Shown here: one piece after another, positions 47,701 to 49,335 of the stretch
Numbering within the stretch: position 1 is the stretch's first letter
Layout: the number at the start of each line of letters is the position of its first letter
Origin: Rhodococcus sp. G-MC3
GTDB taxonomy: Bacteria > Actinomycetota > Actinomycetes > Mycobacteriales > Mycobacteriaceae
Reading direction: 5' to 3'
Assembly: GCF_030063335.1 (NCBI RefSeq)
Contig: NZ_JASISW010000004.1
Location: forward strand, 124,001-188,000
Length of the DNA: 64,000 nt
The notes under the pieces: generated by a model
What the model was told of the DNA's origin: nothing
The model's database searches: none
The model's input: only the letters and a program-made list of their open reading frames with translations
Position numbers and translations under genes: made by a program

Positions 47701-47923
47701 ACACCCGCTGAAGTAGGTCGAGGTCGAGGTCGCCCCGAAGCTCTACGTACTGCGCAATGTTCGCCGGAACGGAAGGATCGACATGCTGCGCGAACCACAT
47801 GCCCAACTGCGCGGGAGAGAGCGGGAACGACGTTGCAGGAACATCCTCACCTGCACCTTCAGTCTTCGCTGACTCTTCCCAACCTAGCGGGTCCAATCGA
47901 TTCCTCTCTTTCCCACTCTTCAC
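17735..47923 (-). CDS. NRPS subunit A, 10,062 aa: eight modules plus C9, with starter C domain and two E domains
   Basis: First subunit of the assembly line. Domains in order, with approximate residue ends: C1-A1-T1 (1,071), C2-A2-T2 (2,126), C3-A3-T3 (3,188), C4-A4-T4-E4 (4,768), C5-A5-T5-E5 (6,311), C6-A6-T6 (7,361), C7-A7-T7 (8,448), C8-A8-T8 (9,509), C9 (about 9,955), then a 90-residue A-domain fragment. C1 begins FPLSPAQLGMWFAQHVD with HHVVLDG and is first in the line, as in lipopeptide starter C domains that take an acyl chain. T4 and T5 have the GGDSIVSIQ form seen before E domains; the others have GGNSL. C5 and C6 (SLAPLQSGLLFHA) fit DCL domains after epimerisation. The only usable start is GTG at 47921-47923, because a stop lies 30 nt upstream in frame. 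Its ribosome site is weak. At about 30 kb it is one of the larger bacterial genes. Confidence 0.95.
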   Translation of the reverse strand: MKSGKERNRLDPLGWEESAKTEGAGEDVPATSFPLSPAQLGMWFAQHVDPSVPANIAQYVELRGDLDLDLLQRVSSEAALELQSGFVRIVEVDSEPRQFIDRTLEDPLGYVDLRESPDPVSAAQKWMRAEYSAPIDILRDRLIAATVLHVEDDRYFWFNRVHHVVLDGFGAVTFMNRAAALYTAAVEGTEPSKNLSSDLSKVYDADVAYRDSTRFETDKQYWADRIAGIDGTTSLAGRTAPPAPVSQIDTVSLSADTMENLDGLLASTEATTATVVIAAFATYMAQMTGKEDVVLSLPVTARTTAVLRRSGGMVSNVVPLRLSVASDTTVEELLKTITTEVSGALRHQRYRHEDIRRDAGTTTGQASFFGPWVNIMLFFTELRLGSMVGGINILSTGLIEDFGLNLYQSVGGSKTHVDFESNPNLYSSEESERNHTRFVAFLDRFVAAPANTRVWSLDVTTDEERASVLETWNDTDHEVSQRTLLTDFHARVEADPDAVALVYENTALTYGELGQRVGVLARQLIDMGVGPEVLVGLSIRRSLDLVVGMYAIVEAGGAWVPIDPDHPADRTSYILDSARPLCVLVTARDSVELPEGIDSVAVDLVDYSVSVPRVRDEDRRGPVHLDNTAYVIYTSGSTGRPKGVAVSHAAIDNQLQWMNAEYDLGPDDVYLQKTATTFDVSLWGFFMPLQVGATMVLATPDGHRDSIYVADKIAEHGVTITDFVPSMLTVFVANAPIGTCGSLRHVFVIGEALPVETAAAFRELTSAGLHNLYGPTEAAVSVTHHESGPADARTVPIGVPEWNTKAYVLDAHLRPSAVGEPGELFLAGVQLARGYVGRPDLSSDRFVANPFAVDGARMYRTGDLVRWRADGTIDYIGRTDFQVKFRGQRIELGEIETVLLAHEGISQSVALVVSTSTGDQLVAYIVPAPGHSIEPATASEFAARSLPSYMVPASIMVLEELPLNTSGKLDRKALPEPIFSSAKNYRAPQSRTEYVVAGVFEDVLGASHVGLDEDFFELGGNSLIATQLVTRVGTALGIRLGVRELFEAPTVGALAARAETALVQGSASPALTAGPRPDVLPLSLAQQRMWFLNRFDPDTAAYNLPFMVRLSGQVDEAALSQAFADVVARHETLRTVYPQVDDAPQQVILRTEDVLSDLPATTVDENSLTNKLIELARGGFDVSASAPFRIQLFKVSDAEYVLAMVLHHIAADGSSFGPLARDIMLAYEARANGRLPAWSPLPIQYADYALWQRNLLGKESDTASLSAQQIEFWVRALDDLPDQLDLPSDRSRPAIATNGGAKSRFVIDARIHRGLSDVARAHRASLFMVVQAAYSVLLSRLSGTTDIAIGVPIAGRAHEQLDDIIGMFVNTLVLRARVEPHDSFDELLDQVRNTNLSAFAHADIPFERLVEVLNPARSTARHPLFQVALSLEKSRVSELSFAGLQAKAQELDVPIAKFDLQLWLTEYQNDEGEPDRIEATFDYATDLFDASTIEGFADRFLRILDAIVRDASVPLGAIDILAPEEVEELTSVHGGSVESQRLLPEFLAAGVAANEDGVAVRTLDVSVTYRELDEITDRYARYLIDRGVGPESVVALAFPRSLEMIVSIWAVAKAGAAWVPVDPEHPIDRVRHMLSDSEALVGITSSTRVGELPGTCEWWAIDDAEFENAVARYPATAVSDEDRTTPLRLDHPAYVIYTSGSTGLPKGVSVTHRGLSGLIDQSRDLYRVTTESRFLHVISPSFDPAVLEWALTASAGATLVVSPPSIIGGPELHRLFAEAEVTHAIITPAVLGSIDPAGLDSLELLSVGGEASAADLVARWAPGRRFFNAYGPTETTIVSTRGELFVGERITVGSPVPGVGALILDSRLQPVPAGVAGELYLSGDAVARGYYRRAGLTSERFVADPYAGDGTRMYRTGDVVRWTGDFAIEYVGRSDFQVKVRGFRIELGEIDGALESFPAVTFAATLGHEMHSGQTALVSYVHGSAGIDKDELTKYVARLLPNYMVPSAIVVLDVVPLTPIGKLDRRALPEPELGISFRQFRAPTTPIEETVATVFSDVLGVPVVGLDDDFFELGGNSLIATQVVARLGAALDAQVPVRAIFESPTVAQLAIRAEQAAGRGARIALSRSVRPERIPLSLSQQRMWFLNRFDTESATYNLPIALRLSGVLDVPALQVAIMDVIDRHESLRTVFPDSADGPHQVVQDAAQIVPNLMPVDTTVGELQKAIAELASTGFDVTADVPVRAQLFEIAATEHVLTMVVHHISADGWSMGPLARDIMVAYAARTQWESPDWVPLPVQYADYTLWQRATLGSEDDETSLISEQVAYWKNALAGLPDQLDLPTDRHRPARQSFGGDTVEFEIDRRIHQGLLDLGRERNASLFMVIHAALAVLLSRLSGSDDIAIGTPVAGRGEQALDDVVGMFVNTLVLRTEVDGHETFNDQLAHAREAALGAFAHSDIPFERLVEVLNPSRSTARHPLFQVMLSFENLGPTHLDLPALSIDSVDLDVAVAKFDLQLTLTERLTSGGQADGLSAEFTYATDLFDETTVASFADRFLFVLDAVIGDSTVKVGDIEIYDAVERGLILKSWNNTEHVLDTEATLLDAFDAQVAARPDAVAVVFDGEPVTYLDLDARINRLARVLVGEGVGPDLLVAVAMRRSLDMIVSLYAVLRSGAGYVPVDPDQPVERNKYILEVAAPVVVLTTARESFDAPTTAKTMDVDRLDLDSVSPRLLSDADRISPLRSGNVAYVIFTSGSTGRPKGVAVSHVSVVNQVRWLVAEYGVDVDDVVLQKTPFTFDVSVWELFGALAVGARLVVAEPDGHRDPGYLVSVVESEGVTATSFVPSVLSAFVSAIGVGGCSSLRTVLVAGEALPVSVVNTAAAALPGAGIHNLYGPTEFAVHATARPVAGVAGWRVPGASAPMGSPVWNARVLVLDSRLRPVPIGVAGELYLAGTQVARAYFGRADLTADRFVASLFDDGARMYRTGDLVRWSASGELEYLGRTDFQVKLRGLRIELGEIETALLGHVSVAQAVVLVRSDQLVGYVVPAAGGSVDTGALQNAVSTLLPTYMVPSTFVVLDELPLGGSGKLDRNALPDPVFESRAFRAPRTPVEEIVAGVFADVLGAPRVGLDDDFFELGGNSLIATQVVSRVGAALGARVPVRVLFEASTVEGLAARAESHVGGGRVPLVARTRPDRVPLSLAQQRMWFLNRFDTESAVNNLPVAIRLSGRLDVSALQAAIGDVLERHESLRTVYPETDGVAAQVVLSTASAVPVLSPVSVREDELLARIFSIVSTGFDVTTEVPLHAVLFELSGEDYVLVFVAHHISADGWSMGPLTRDVMVAYAARTVGEAPGWAPLPVQYADYTLWQREVLGDEKDPSSLISLQAAFWKTTLAGLPEELVLPFDRPRPVVQSFDGGTTRFRIDPELHRDLVGLARQTGTTLFMVVHSALAVLLARLSGTADIAIGTPIAGRGEAELDDVIGMFVNTLVLRSDVDGGAGFADLLEQNRENDLKAFGHADVPFERLVEILNPERSTARHPLFQVALSFQNLPETSFELPGLKISAVDFDVDVAKFDLSLLLSEHTDQTGAHTGISAEFTYATALFDADTVEVFARRFVRILRGAVEAPDRPVGDLIILEDDEYDRLTHVHGDDVTHGGTLAEIFQRGVGISPDGIAVRADGRSISYRELDTTSTRMARALIERGAGPERIVALAFPRSYEMVLAVWAVAKSGAAHLPVDPTYPPGRVEHMLGDSGALFGITSTRYVDELPNTTEWLSIDDPDFDAFVMGQSDVPVTDADRTSALAIDHAAYMIYTSGSTGMPKGVVVTHAGLGGVLDAATDLYHLDSSSRFLHICSPSFDPSVLEWMAAFSEGATLVVVPASIIGGEDLAELLKTEQVSHTIITPAVLGTMDPSGVDSLRVASVGGDVTTPDLLARWAEGRRYFNGYGPTETTIISTFAELRPGKPITVGRPIHGMSALVLDGRLNPVPVGAAGELYLAGGALARGYHAREDLTASRFVSNPFGAPGSRMYRTGDVVRWTFGSDAVSSDPAAVNIEYVGRSDFQIKVRGFRVELGEIDAALVQHESVSYAATLGRELPSGVTGLVAYVLPVKGGVVDVEQLQEFLAGSLPSHMVPASIIVLDSVPLTPVGKLDRAALPEPVFHEQEFRGASNEIETIIAEVFADVLNTERVSVDESFFALGGDSIVSIQLVSRARARGISFTPRDVFERKSVASLAEVATVLGETVEREVLEELTGGGIGPLALTPIMKSIVDGPGGFGRFAQSVAVVLPTGIDHGLLTRTIGAVVDHHDMLRSVVERAEGGEWTVHVRAVGTADVDGMLRRIPLERTIGDAELRARAERELDSAKGRLDPETGRMLEVLWFDFERDTPGTAARESDATRPGILLVVAHHFVVDGVSWRILLPDLAIAWGQGAAEQAIALPAIGTSMRRWAHGLVDAAHDGPREAEVTWWTEALAGSDPQLGSRPFDARVDTLSTTDRVDIELSEAITDSLLTGVPGAFNGGVNDGLLAALTLALTRWRARRGVEFAEALVKLEGHGREEDMVPGADLSRTVGWFTSAFPVRFDLRGIDVRDAFAAGPAMGSAVKAIKEQLLAVPDKGMGYGLLRFLNGETAKILEAASNTPQLSFNYLGRVSTQGISEELTGGAWFPSAVLADVGAPGDADMPANATVDINSAVVDTADGPRLTASFTFPQGILSRSDVAEFAELWTDALTALTEHVAAESAGGLTPSDVPLAKVSQRDIDGWESEFTGNGVADIWSLAPLQSGLLFHALISQATLDVYTMRVLLKLTGTVDRDRLRGAAQALLDRYDNLRAAFVQNADGTSVQLVLGRVEVPWRDVDLTDLDADVREAAFEELRARDKSEHFDLTMAPLMRFTLVKISDSDYRFLVSSHHLLLDGWSTPLLMRDLLALYALRGDASPLPRVRSYRSFLAWVAEQDASASTRKWIDALAGVEEPTMLSSVDQNRAVSADSGELSLDLSAALSSSLQSVGARLGVTLNTMVQAAWGLLLGRSTGSDDVVFGATVSGRPAGLAGVESMVGLFINTLPVRVRFDGHESIETALVRLQGEQADLLDHHYLGLNEIQRATGLGALFDTLTVFESYPVDEAGLAEQAKNIDDMSVADVALEDATHYPLTLLIAVDTRVHLKLKYLTDVFDAADISAMIGRLQRIFDAFAGEPTLAIGDVDLSDPSERALLAGVNDTARDVDPSATLVSMFDAQVQASPDAIALTFEGESLTYAEFDRRANRVARALISRGVGPESLVALALRRSLDLMIGLYGVIKAGGGYVPVDPDQPSDRVQYILDTAGAALVLTTTRDGFAADGVTVARLDAMELDSFSDAPVTDGDRADVLRPNNVAYVLFTSGSTGRPKGVAISHHAIVNRLVWMQDQYELRADDVVVQKTPVTFDVSVWELFWPLQIGARLVVAKPDGHRDPVYLASLMRGEDVSVAHFVPSMLAVFAAEPTAVHADSLRWIFASGEALPVSTARATIAMLPTVALVNLYGPTEAAVDVTFHEFSAEDSIAVPIGRPVFNTRLHVLDGRMRSVSVGMVGELYLAGVQLARGYHSRPDLTADRFVADPFDAAGGRLYRTGDLVRWTSAGELEYIGRSDFQVKLRGLRIELGEIESALVDDTSVAQAVVLVVDDQLVAYVVPAGGSSVEVESLLASTASKVPEYMVPAIVLVLDGLPLGPSGKLDRKALPKPVFESDAEFRSAETDVELVLSEVFADVLGLERVGADDSFFALGGDSIVSIQLVARSRARGVVITPRDVFEQKTVARLAAVATSEHDVVGQAVLEELPGGGIGRMPLTPFAQSMVERGGSFSRFVQSVTLELPVGIERNGVVDTISAVVDRHDGLRATLVHDDEGWGLEISEPGSVEIDAVVDRAEIDPALDRDDILAAASAVVDDSMSHLDPRTGRMLRFVWIDFGPDRSGRLVVLAHHLVVDGVSWRILVPDFVSAWAQIALGNTPSLPEVVTSERRWAHALLEESNSELRREELGLWRAVSATEDPILGARAFDPDVDVQSTVDRVSVVIPPAVTHALLTAVPEAFRGGVNDGLLAALALAVERWRAQQGIEAPATLVQLEGHGREETLVPGADLSRTVGWFTSLFPVRLDLAGIDTEAALDGSGTAIASVVKAVKEQLLAVPAKGMGYGLLRFVNRTTAEELSQLSSGQISFNYLGRQTTGEVPDGIDGWLPAADFDELTVVGDADMPANKTVDINAIVRGSGENSELAATFAFPRGALDEPAVQHLAELWVEALTALSVYVADGSTGGLTPSDVPLVSLTQSDIDRVETQYPSSADIWSLAPLQSGLLFHAMLAGPSLDVYTMQMVLTLTGEVDAARLRGAAQALLNRYDNLRTAFVTTADGSSVQVVVDDVSVPWSEHDLTDRPVRERTAAYEELRAREHEVQFDTGEAPLVRFTLVKLADGDFRLLFANHHILVDGWSMPLLMKDLLVLYAVRGDASALPRVASYRTFLSWIDRQDHAESARVWARALEDAPEPTILAPTSLDQASAGREITSRSGAVEKVLSAELTQSLTALGARLGVTVNTLVQAAWGILLAASTGRDDVVFGATVSGRPAGLAGVESMVGLFINTIPVRVRLDQAETIESALTRLQGEQADLLDHHYLGLTEVQRAAGVGNLFDTLTVFESYPVDEAGLAAQASGIDGMAVTGVESNDSTHYPLTLLIVANDRIRLTLKYFEDLFDRDHVVAMLARVERILVAAAGNPGRRLSDIELLDVAERTLLVEERNATAHPVDDRMLLDAFAAQVQRTPDAPALTFEDQTITYRDFSARVNRLARYLVGRGVGPDSAVAVGMRRSVDLLVGIYAVLEAGGAYVPLDPEQPADRIEYILETSGAVLVLSTGADAFVGNGDTPLVSIDDIALDGFSDTPLAAAELAGTPTADTTAYVLFTSGSTGRPKGVSISHRAIVNRLEWMQAEYALTASDVVVQKTPVTFDVSVWELFWPLQVGARMVIARPDGHRDPAYLAQLFGRESVSVAHFVPSMLGVFTSEPSAGSARSLRWVFASGEALPSATAARLGELLPTARLVNLYGPTEAAVDVTSHEYTAADITGVPIGRPVWNTQLYVLDNALRPAPDGAEGELYLGGLQLARGYSSRPDLTADRFVANPFGEGRLYRTGDVVRWNAAGELHYIGRSDFQVKLRGQRIELGEIEAALLADDSVAQATVAVRSDRLLAWIVFSAESTTDAVAAAAAERLPAYMVPASFVVLDALPLTGSGKLDRKALPEPAFETVEFRAPVTPIEQIVAEVFADVLDIPVVGLDDDFFALGGNSLVATQIVARLSAALDARVPVRALFDASTVGALARRVEEHAGAGGRAALVAGPRPERIPLSLAQQRMWFLNRFDTESAVNNIPVAIRLSGGIDRDALHAAVVDLVGRHETMRTVYPEIDGVGYQVVLATGEVQVDLEPTAVAETDVLSVVVETVSAGFDVTREVPVRVRLLQLSETEHVLVFVVHHIAADGFSMGPLTTDVMVAYAARAMGDAPAWQPLAVQYADYTLWQRSVLGSESDPASPVSEQLSYWTTQLSGLADQLELPFDHARPAVASNRGRTRTFTVSPELHSALDGIARQQNSTLFMVVHSALAVLMARLSASDDIAIGTPIAGRGDAELDDLIGMFVNTLVLRTQVAPSTGFDELLAHTREVDLQAFAHADVPFERLVEILDPERSQARHPLVQVVLAFQNLGRSALELPGLSAEPLQFDAEIAKFDVQFTFEQTDNQDAGKLGGLTCYVSYATDLFDASTVEAMGDQFLAVLDAIVENSAIAVGDIGIVDAESRNRVLTQWSTSGPDISAGIGTLVDRFDSAVAANPDSVAVRFAGTSLTYTELDRRVNRLARRLIAVGARPDSLVAVALPRSADLIVALLAVVKSGAGYLPVDPSYPSERIEFMIADAGPVAVVATTDVLAADSMAAVHDREIAIVDVSDDESVDSAPVADAERLAALGADNLAYVIYTSGSTGRPKGVLVPHKTVLRLMDNTDSSFGFDSRDVWTMFHSYAFDFSVWELWGPLLYGGTLVMVDYFTSRSPESFRELLVTEGVTVLNQTPSAFYQLAELDRVQSADSGDLALRYVIFGGEALEPRRLEGWFSRHGDGSGVGGRESGPRLVNMYGITETTVHVSFRPLSAESIGSASVIGAPISGLGVYVLDTRLQPVPVGVAGELYVSGGQLARGYLGRSDLSSVRFVANPFGEGRLYRTGDVARWTDNAAGAEDSSTGELVYLGRADDQVKVRGFRIELGEIEAAVSAQPDVTAAAVVVREDSPGAVRLVAYVVGTRDLDAVRSGVAELVPEYMVPSAFVNMDEIPLTVNGKLDRKSLPEPSATAVEFRAPSTPIEEIVAGVFADVLGVSRVGVDDDFFALGGNSLIATQVVSRLGSALDASVPVRLLFEASSVGDLAARVESAVGGGRIELVARERPAHVPLSLAQQRMWFLNRFDSNSTAYNIPMALRLSGSLDEVAFAAAIGDLLARHETLRTIYPETDSGPVQQVLSTSRAGISLTVEDVDAESVTAKVMELAATRFDVTAEVPVRVTLFRIAENEFVVAMVVHHISADGSSMVPMTTDLMTAYAARADGAEPQWAPLEVQYADYALWQREVLGREDDSASVGAKQLDYWKTALADLPDQLTLPIDKPRPADQTFRGDRVQFTVSAQTHAALQDLARANNATVFMAVHAAFSVVLARLSGMSDVAIGTPIAGRGEAALDNLVGMFVNTLVFRLDVNGGLSFTDLLAQARETDLQAFANSDVPFERLVEVLNPARSTARHPLFQVGFSFQNVARSSLELGDLTVSAVDADSGNSQFDLHLILADKYDDAGAPAGFEALVTYATDLFEAATVEKIVSRFVRVLEAVVAEPGIAIGDIAVLDAAERDELVSGWNETAQDTDTSQTLVDMFDEQVRTHPDATALVYEGESISYADFDARVNRVARSLIGLGVGPESLVGLGIRRSVDLLVGMYAIVKAGGAYVPLDPDQPIERTEYILGIAQPVCVITTSSEAAAARGAVDLADLEASNSDSSPLTASERLSPLRSENTAYVIFTSGSTGKPKGVAVSHGAIVNQLLWKHAEFGMNSSDSVLLKTVATFDLSVWEFWSALTVGASVVIATADGHRDPDYLIALLGEQAVTTLHVVPSMLSMLNSVSGGTLPSTLRRVLAIGEALPASTAQAFAENNSAELFNLYGPTEAAVSITSHRVSAEDSQSVPIGRPEWNSEVLVLDSRLQPVPVGVSGELYLAGAQLARGYHGRADLTADRFLAHPFGRSGARMYRTGDIVKWTSAGELDYVERADFQVKIRGYRIELGEIESALRAQNNVADAAVTVHNDGRTGDQLVAYVVSRAVDASAVDTDTIKSALGATLPSYMVPAAYVVLDVLPLNTNGKLDRKALPKPETTVGEFRAPTNPVEEVVARTLADVLGLDRVGLDDDFFALGGNSLIATQIVSRLGAALDTQIPVRTIFEASSVSALAAKIQPLVGGGARVPLVARVRPARVPLSLAQQRMWTINQVDTESAAYNIPAAVRFTGALDVGAFAAAMADVVERHEVLRTKYPDSADGPIQVIGSVSGALSDLHPVEVTEADVFARVGAVLGGGFDVTTEVPVRAALFSLSETDHVFALVAHHITADGFSMRPLIRDVMAAYISRAAGDAPQWAPLPVQYADFSLWQREVLGSESDPTSAISSQLSYWTAELAGLPDLLPLPTDHPRPARQSTIGEAYEFTLGSDIAQRVEKTAREHNATVFMVVHSALAVLLSRLSGSDDIAIGTPTAGRGEEALDDLVGMFVNTLVLRTHVEGGITFSDLLSRTRESDLKAFGNADVPFERLVEAMGRTRSSAYSPLFQVMLTFQNAVSGTFALPGLEVSTLAADEDQAKFDLQLTAIEQFDESGSLQEIRALFNYATSIFTRSTVEKFADRFVRILDAVTQDPAVTLRSIDILSESERAAFAPKRAAKTVDDLPALVSGAALKSPSSIVLSHEGRDVTFEELSGKLGAVSKAMGATLKPEALITVALSQLVPGILPALGAQGYAAAVASMIDAAESVIGR
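17738..18012 (-). other. C-terminal A-domain fragment of NRPS-A (possible docking element)
   Basis: The last 90 or so residues follow C9 exactly where an A domain would start. They keep only its N-terminal edge (VTFEELSGKL), then ALITVALSQLVPG, and end at a stop. The first residues of NRPS-B are homologous to this tail. It lacks all A-domain catalytic motifs. Confidence 0.75.
18060..19395 (-). other. C9 domain, donor half of split module 9
   Basis: Condensation domain beginning VPLSLAQQRMWTINQVD with an intact HHITADG near residue 9,645. Its A-T partner is at the N terminus of NRPS-B. Confidence 0.85.
19396..22580 (-). other. NRPS module 8 (C-A-T), substrate unknown
   Basis: Pocket residues read D-L-W-H-L-I-L-V-S-K (FDLSVW, TTLHVVPSM, VLAIGEA, NLYGPTEAAVS). 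The code is close in form to A1/A11 and to Ser domains but is not one I can assign. C domain HHISADG, carrier GGNSLIAT. Confidence 0.8.
22581..25840 (-). other. NRPS module 7 (C-A-T), predicted Thr
   Basis: Pocket residues D-F-W-N-I-G-M-V-H-K match the established threonine code exactly (FDFSVW, VLNQTPS, YVIFGGEA, NMYGITETTVH). C domain HHIAADG, carrier GGNSLIAT. Confidence 0.88.
25841..28990 (-). other. NRPS module 6 (DCL C-A-T), predicted Ser
   Basis: Pocket residues D-V-W-H-F-S-L-V-D-K give serine. The C domain (SLAPLQSGLLFHAML, HHILVDG) is of the kind that follows an E domain. Carrier GGNSLVAT, no E domain. Confidence 0.86.
28991..33620 (-). other. NRPS module 5 (DCL C-A-T-E), predicted D-Ser
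   Basis: Pocket residues D-V-W-H-F-S-L-V-D-K give serine. The carrier motif is GGDSIVS. The E domain has HHLVVDG near residue 5,959 and EGHGRE. The C domain (HHLLLDG) follows E4, so it should accept a D-configured donor. Confidence 0.87.
33621..38360 (-). other. NRPS module 4 (C-A-T-E), substrate unknown, D configuration
   Basis: Pocket residues read D-P-L-I-S-G-G-I-I-K, nearly the A2 code. The E domain shows HHFVVDG near residue 4,411 and EGHGRE, and the carrier is GGDSIVS. The residue is expected as D. An insertion of about 10 residues (GSDAVSSDPA) lies before the YVGRSDFQ motif. Confidence 0.83.
38361..41545 (-). other. NRPS module 3 (C-A-T), substrate unknown
   Basis: Pocket residues read D-V-W-S-L-A-L-V-H-K, sharing the NLYGPTEF signature with A10. 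C domain HHISADG, carrier GGNSLIAT. Confidence 0.8.
41546..44710 (-). other. NRPS module 2 (C-A-T), substrate unknown
   Basis: Pocket residues read D-P-L-I-S-G-A-I-V-K (FDPAVLEW, AIITPA, LSVGGEA, NAYGPTETTIV). It is the sister of A4 and a relative of A13. The apolar pocket suggests a hydrophobic residue; this is inference only. C domain HHIAADG, carrier GGNSLIAT. Confidence 0.8.
44711..47923 (-). other. NRPS module 1 (starter C-A-T), loading/acylation module
   Basis: The C domain at the very N terminus has no upstream carrier and is of starter type (HHVVLDG near residue 164), so it probably acylates residue 1 with a fatty acid. A1 pocket residues read D-V-W-D-F-I-L-V-S-K, substrate unknown. 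Carrier GGNSLIAT. Confidence 0.85.
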
Positions 47924-47974
47924 ACGCCCCCGACGAAGGTGGACACACCATCTTCATCGAGCACCGAACACACA

Positions 47975-48004
47975 AATCTATTTCTTTTTCGCGCACGTAT
48001 CGAA
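47975..48004 (-). promoter_or_regulatory. Possible promoter of NRPS-A
   Basis: On the minus strand, TTCGAT (47999-48004) and TAGATT (47975-47980) are separated by 18 nt, inside the only AT-rich patch of this gap. TAGATT fits the actinobacterial TANNNT -10 pattern, while the -35 match is poor. The predicted leader would be about 50 nt. Confidence 0.3.
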
Positions 48005-48094
48005 CTGCCGCGCCATGTCTCGACGAAGTTACCCACGGGTACATCTGCACGTGCGACACCGATCGTTACACCGCAGAGTCCCTAAGCAGCGTGA

Positions 48095-48114
48095 CCTGGT
48101 TCGCCTTGACCAGG
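48095..48114. promoter_or_regulatory. Inverted repeat upstream of NRPS-A
   Basis: CCTGGT and ACCAGG flank an 8-nt spacer, about 170 bp upstream of the NRPS-A start. It may be a regulator site or a weak hairpin after the flavoprotein gene. Confidence 0.3.
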
Positions 48115-48296
48115 AAGCCTCTTATGCCTACTCGAGCCGACGCGCCCCCACGCCTGACGGGACCCGAACTCATGCGTCGGCCCATCGTGTCGAATCTGCA
48201 CCGGTCCAATCTACAGGGCCGCCATGCGCACAGACCAAAACGCAGCTCACCGGGCATACGGACCAATCCACAGAGTCCTGCGATGCCTCCGCCCAC

Positions 48297-48722
48297 TCAC
48301 GCCGTCATGTCCAACGACGCGATCACCTTCGTCGGCCTGATCCGAACGACCAGCTCACCCGGCACCCCGTTGCGCTTCCCGAACTCTTCGGCTCGATCCG
48401 ATCCCATGTATCGGCGGCCGATCGCGGTGGCCGTATCGACAAGATCGACCGGGTCCTCGGACGTCTCCGCAACACCCTGGATCTGGACGAATGCATAAGG
48501 AGGCTCTTCGAGATCGACCGTCAACACCAGCCGTGGATCACGCGCGATTGCCTTGCCCTTGGCCGTGACGGCACCGGTGTTGAACACCACGGTGTCGTCT
48601 TCGAGCACGAACCAGACCGGAGCGACCAACGGACGACCGTCGGATGCGACGTATCCGAGCTTGCCCGTTCGGGTGCCGGAGGAAAGGAACTCACGAACCG
48701 CGGGATCGGTCAAAGATGCCAT
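48297..48722 (-). CDS. PPOX-class F420/flavin-dependent oxidoreductase, 141 aa
   Basis: Small split-barrel protein of the pyridoxamine-oxidase-like superfamily, whose actinobacterial members often use F420. Typical features are the N-terminal LTDPAVREFLSSGTRTGKLGYV, the strand VAPVWFVLEDDTVVFNTG, the GKAIARDPRLVLTVD segment and a C-terminal VRIRPTKV. The start at 48722 (MASLTD) gives the usual family length. An upstream extension to 49109 has unrelated sequence and overlaps the TetR gene. A GAGAAGA precedes the ATG closely. It is the last gene of an operon, 10 bp after the TetR gene. The substrate is unknown. A role in NRPS tailoring is possible from position only. Confidence 0.8.
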   Translation of the reverse strand: MASLTDPAVREFLSSGTRTGKLGYVASDGRPLVAPVWFVLEDDTVVFNTGAVTAKGKAIARDPRLVLTVDLEEPPYAFVQIQGVAETSEDPVDLVDTATAIGRRYMGSDRAEEFGKRNGVPGELVVRIRPTKVIASLDMTA

Positions 48723-48732
48723 TCTTCTCACG

Positions 48733-49335
48733 CTACGGCGTGCAACCGACAATTCGCCGTGCGATCGACAGGTAGACCTGCGCGAGTTCCGTCGGATCCA
48801 ACGGCCCTCCCGGCCGATACCAGCCTGCGACACCGACACACATAGTCGTGACGGCTCGCGATGCGTCCGCAGGATGATCGGCGTCGAAATCGCCCGATTC
48901 GATTCCGGTAGCCACGATGGCGTCGAGCATTCGCTGCTGTTCGTCGCGTCGACCGACATAGTTTTCTCGGTTTGCCGGTTCGAGGCTGCGTATTTCGGTC
49001 GAACCAAGAAAAGCCTGGTCACGGCGATACATGTGAAACAGAAGCAGCGACTCCACGACAGCGTCGAAGCGCGCTCGTGCCGTCGGGCCGGCTTCGGCTT
49101 CGGCATCACGAGACCGCGAGATCAGTTCGTCCATGGCAGCAGTCATCAACCCCACCAACATCGCTTGCTTGGAGGCGTAGTGGTGATAGAGCCCCGGTAC
49201 CGACAACCCGGCGCGTCGTGCGATGTCTCGCACCGAAGTCCCGTGATAGCCCTGCTCGACAAAGGCCGCCAACGCCGCGGCAAGCGAGACCGGCAGATCG
49301 GTCCCCTCGTATATTCGCCAACTGCCTGTGCTCAT
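48733..49335 (-). CDS. TetR-family transcriptional regulator, 200 aa
   Basis: The N-terminal helix-turn-helix is clear: FVEQGYHGTSVRDIARRAGL followed by SVPGLYHHYASKQAMLVGL (residues about 26-65). The rest is the variable ligand domain. Its ATG overlaps the stop of the amidohydrolase gene by 4 bp (ATGA), and the flavoprotein follows after 10 bp, so it probably regulates this operon. It is also the nearest regulator to the NRPS operon, 0.8 kb upstream of it. Ligand unknown. Confidence 0.88.
   Translation of the reverse strand: MSTGSWRIYEGTDLPVSLAAALAAFVEQGYHGTSVRDIARRAGLSVPGLYHHYASKQAMLVGLMTAAMDELISRSRDAEAEAGPTARARFDAVVESLLLFHMYRRDQAFLGSTEIRSLEPANRENYVGRRDEQQRMLDAIVATGIESGDFDADHPADASRAVTTMCVGVAGWYRPGGPLDPTELAQVYLSIARRIVGCTP

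Larger units (their letters stand above)
47924..48296. other. 373-bp intergenic region upstream of NRPS-A
   Basis: The longest gene-free stretch in the window. It lies between the NRPS-A start and the flavoprotein stop, both on the minus strand. It holds a possible promoter and an inverted repeat (separate entries). I see no convincing small ORF or RNA gene. Confidence 0.6.

Noticed and set aside
17735-47923. Siderophore assignment for the NRPS
   Set aside because: No ornithine hydroxylase, formyltransferase, DHB/salicylate genes or siderophore transporter lie in the window, and the codes are mainly Ser, Thr and unknown.
48723-49109. Long N-terminal extension of the flavoprotein frame
   Set aside because: The extension overlaps the TetR gene in another frame and lacks homology; MASLTD at 48722 gives the family length.
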